Shown: one piece after another, positions 17,373 through 17,438 of the stretch | How the letters are laid out: every line of letters begins with the position of its first letter | Numbering within the stretch: the first letter of the stretch is position 1 | Assembly (NCBI GenBank): GCA_003118195.1 | Contig: BEXV01003008.1 | Span: 1 to 17,438 of the forward strand | Length of the DNA stretch: 17,438 bases | Direction of reading: 5' to 3' | Origin: Hemicentrotus pulcherrimus | Taxonomy: Eukaryota; Echinodermata; Echinoidea; Camarodonta; Strongylocentrotidae | Made by a program: the position numbers and the translations under genes | The notes under the pieces: model-generated | Seen by the model: the letters and a program-made list of their open reading frames with translations, nothing else | What the model was told of the DNA's origin: nothing | Databases searched by the model: none

Positions 17373-17438
17373 TACCACAGCAATAGGCCAGTTTCGTAAT
17401 GTAATCAAATTTAATGCATATGTCTTTGTGAAGTGCCT

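Overview
This is eukaryotic genomic DNA: AT-rich, intron-bearing, full of non-autonomous transposon remnants and simple repeats, with no bacterial gene organisation. The only confidently identified gene is the 3' part of an adhesion G-protein-coupled receptor (aGPCR) on the minus strand. Its sequence style and the mix of short inverted-repeat elements suggest a marine deuterostome invertebrate, perhaps an echinoderm. That assignment is an inference with modest confidence.

Receptor gene (11667-16475, minus strand). Six coding exons join without a break in reading frame: 16475-16098 (C-terminal GAIN domain), 15567-15427 (GPS autoproteolysis site), 14948-14824 (TM1), 13766-13483 (TM2-TM3), 12997-12931 (TM4) and 12183-11667 (ECL2, TM5-TM7, short tail, stop). 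Every junction has GT/AG ends and matching codon phase. The result is a 503-residue C-terminal fragment with a canonical HL/T cleavage site and a tethered-agonist stretch right behind it. The 5' exons (signal peptide, ectodomain, start of the GAIN domain) were not found and probably lie beyond 17438.

Left half (1-8900). This is intergenic or intronic and dominated by mobile elements. There is an ACGTC-rich patch at 1-150. A long fold-back element at 798-3949 is built from direct and inverted copies of a ~335-bp unit; it carries a second element (1218-2309) and a decayed coding-like stretch (2541-2866). A 1.43-kb ACGTC/GACGC palindrome-rich element with TA-flanked terminal inverted repeats sits at 4383-5814. 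A 115-bp repeat at 5129-5243 recurs inverted at 6321-6436. Smaller MITE-like elements lie at 7781-8127 and 8666-8871.

Middle (8900-11666). AT-rich, no recognisable gene. A degenerate tandem array with a ~22-bp period (10646-11170) lies just beyond a plausible polyadenylation signal for the receptor (11214-11219).

Right end (16476-17438). A faint coding-like frame, a CpG-rich cluster with CRE-like and NRF-1-like motifs near 17127-17195, and a ~100-bp near-perfect hairpin at 17271-17372.
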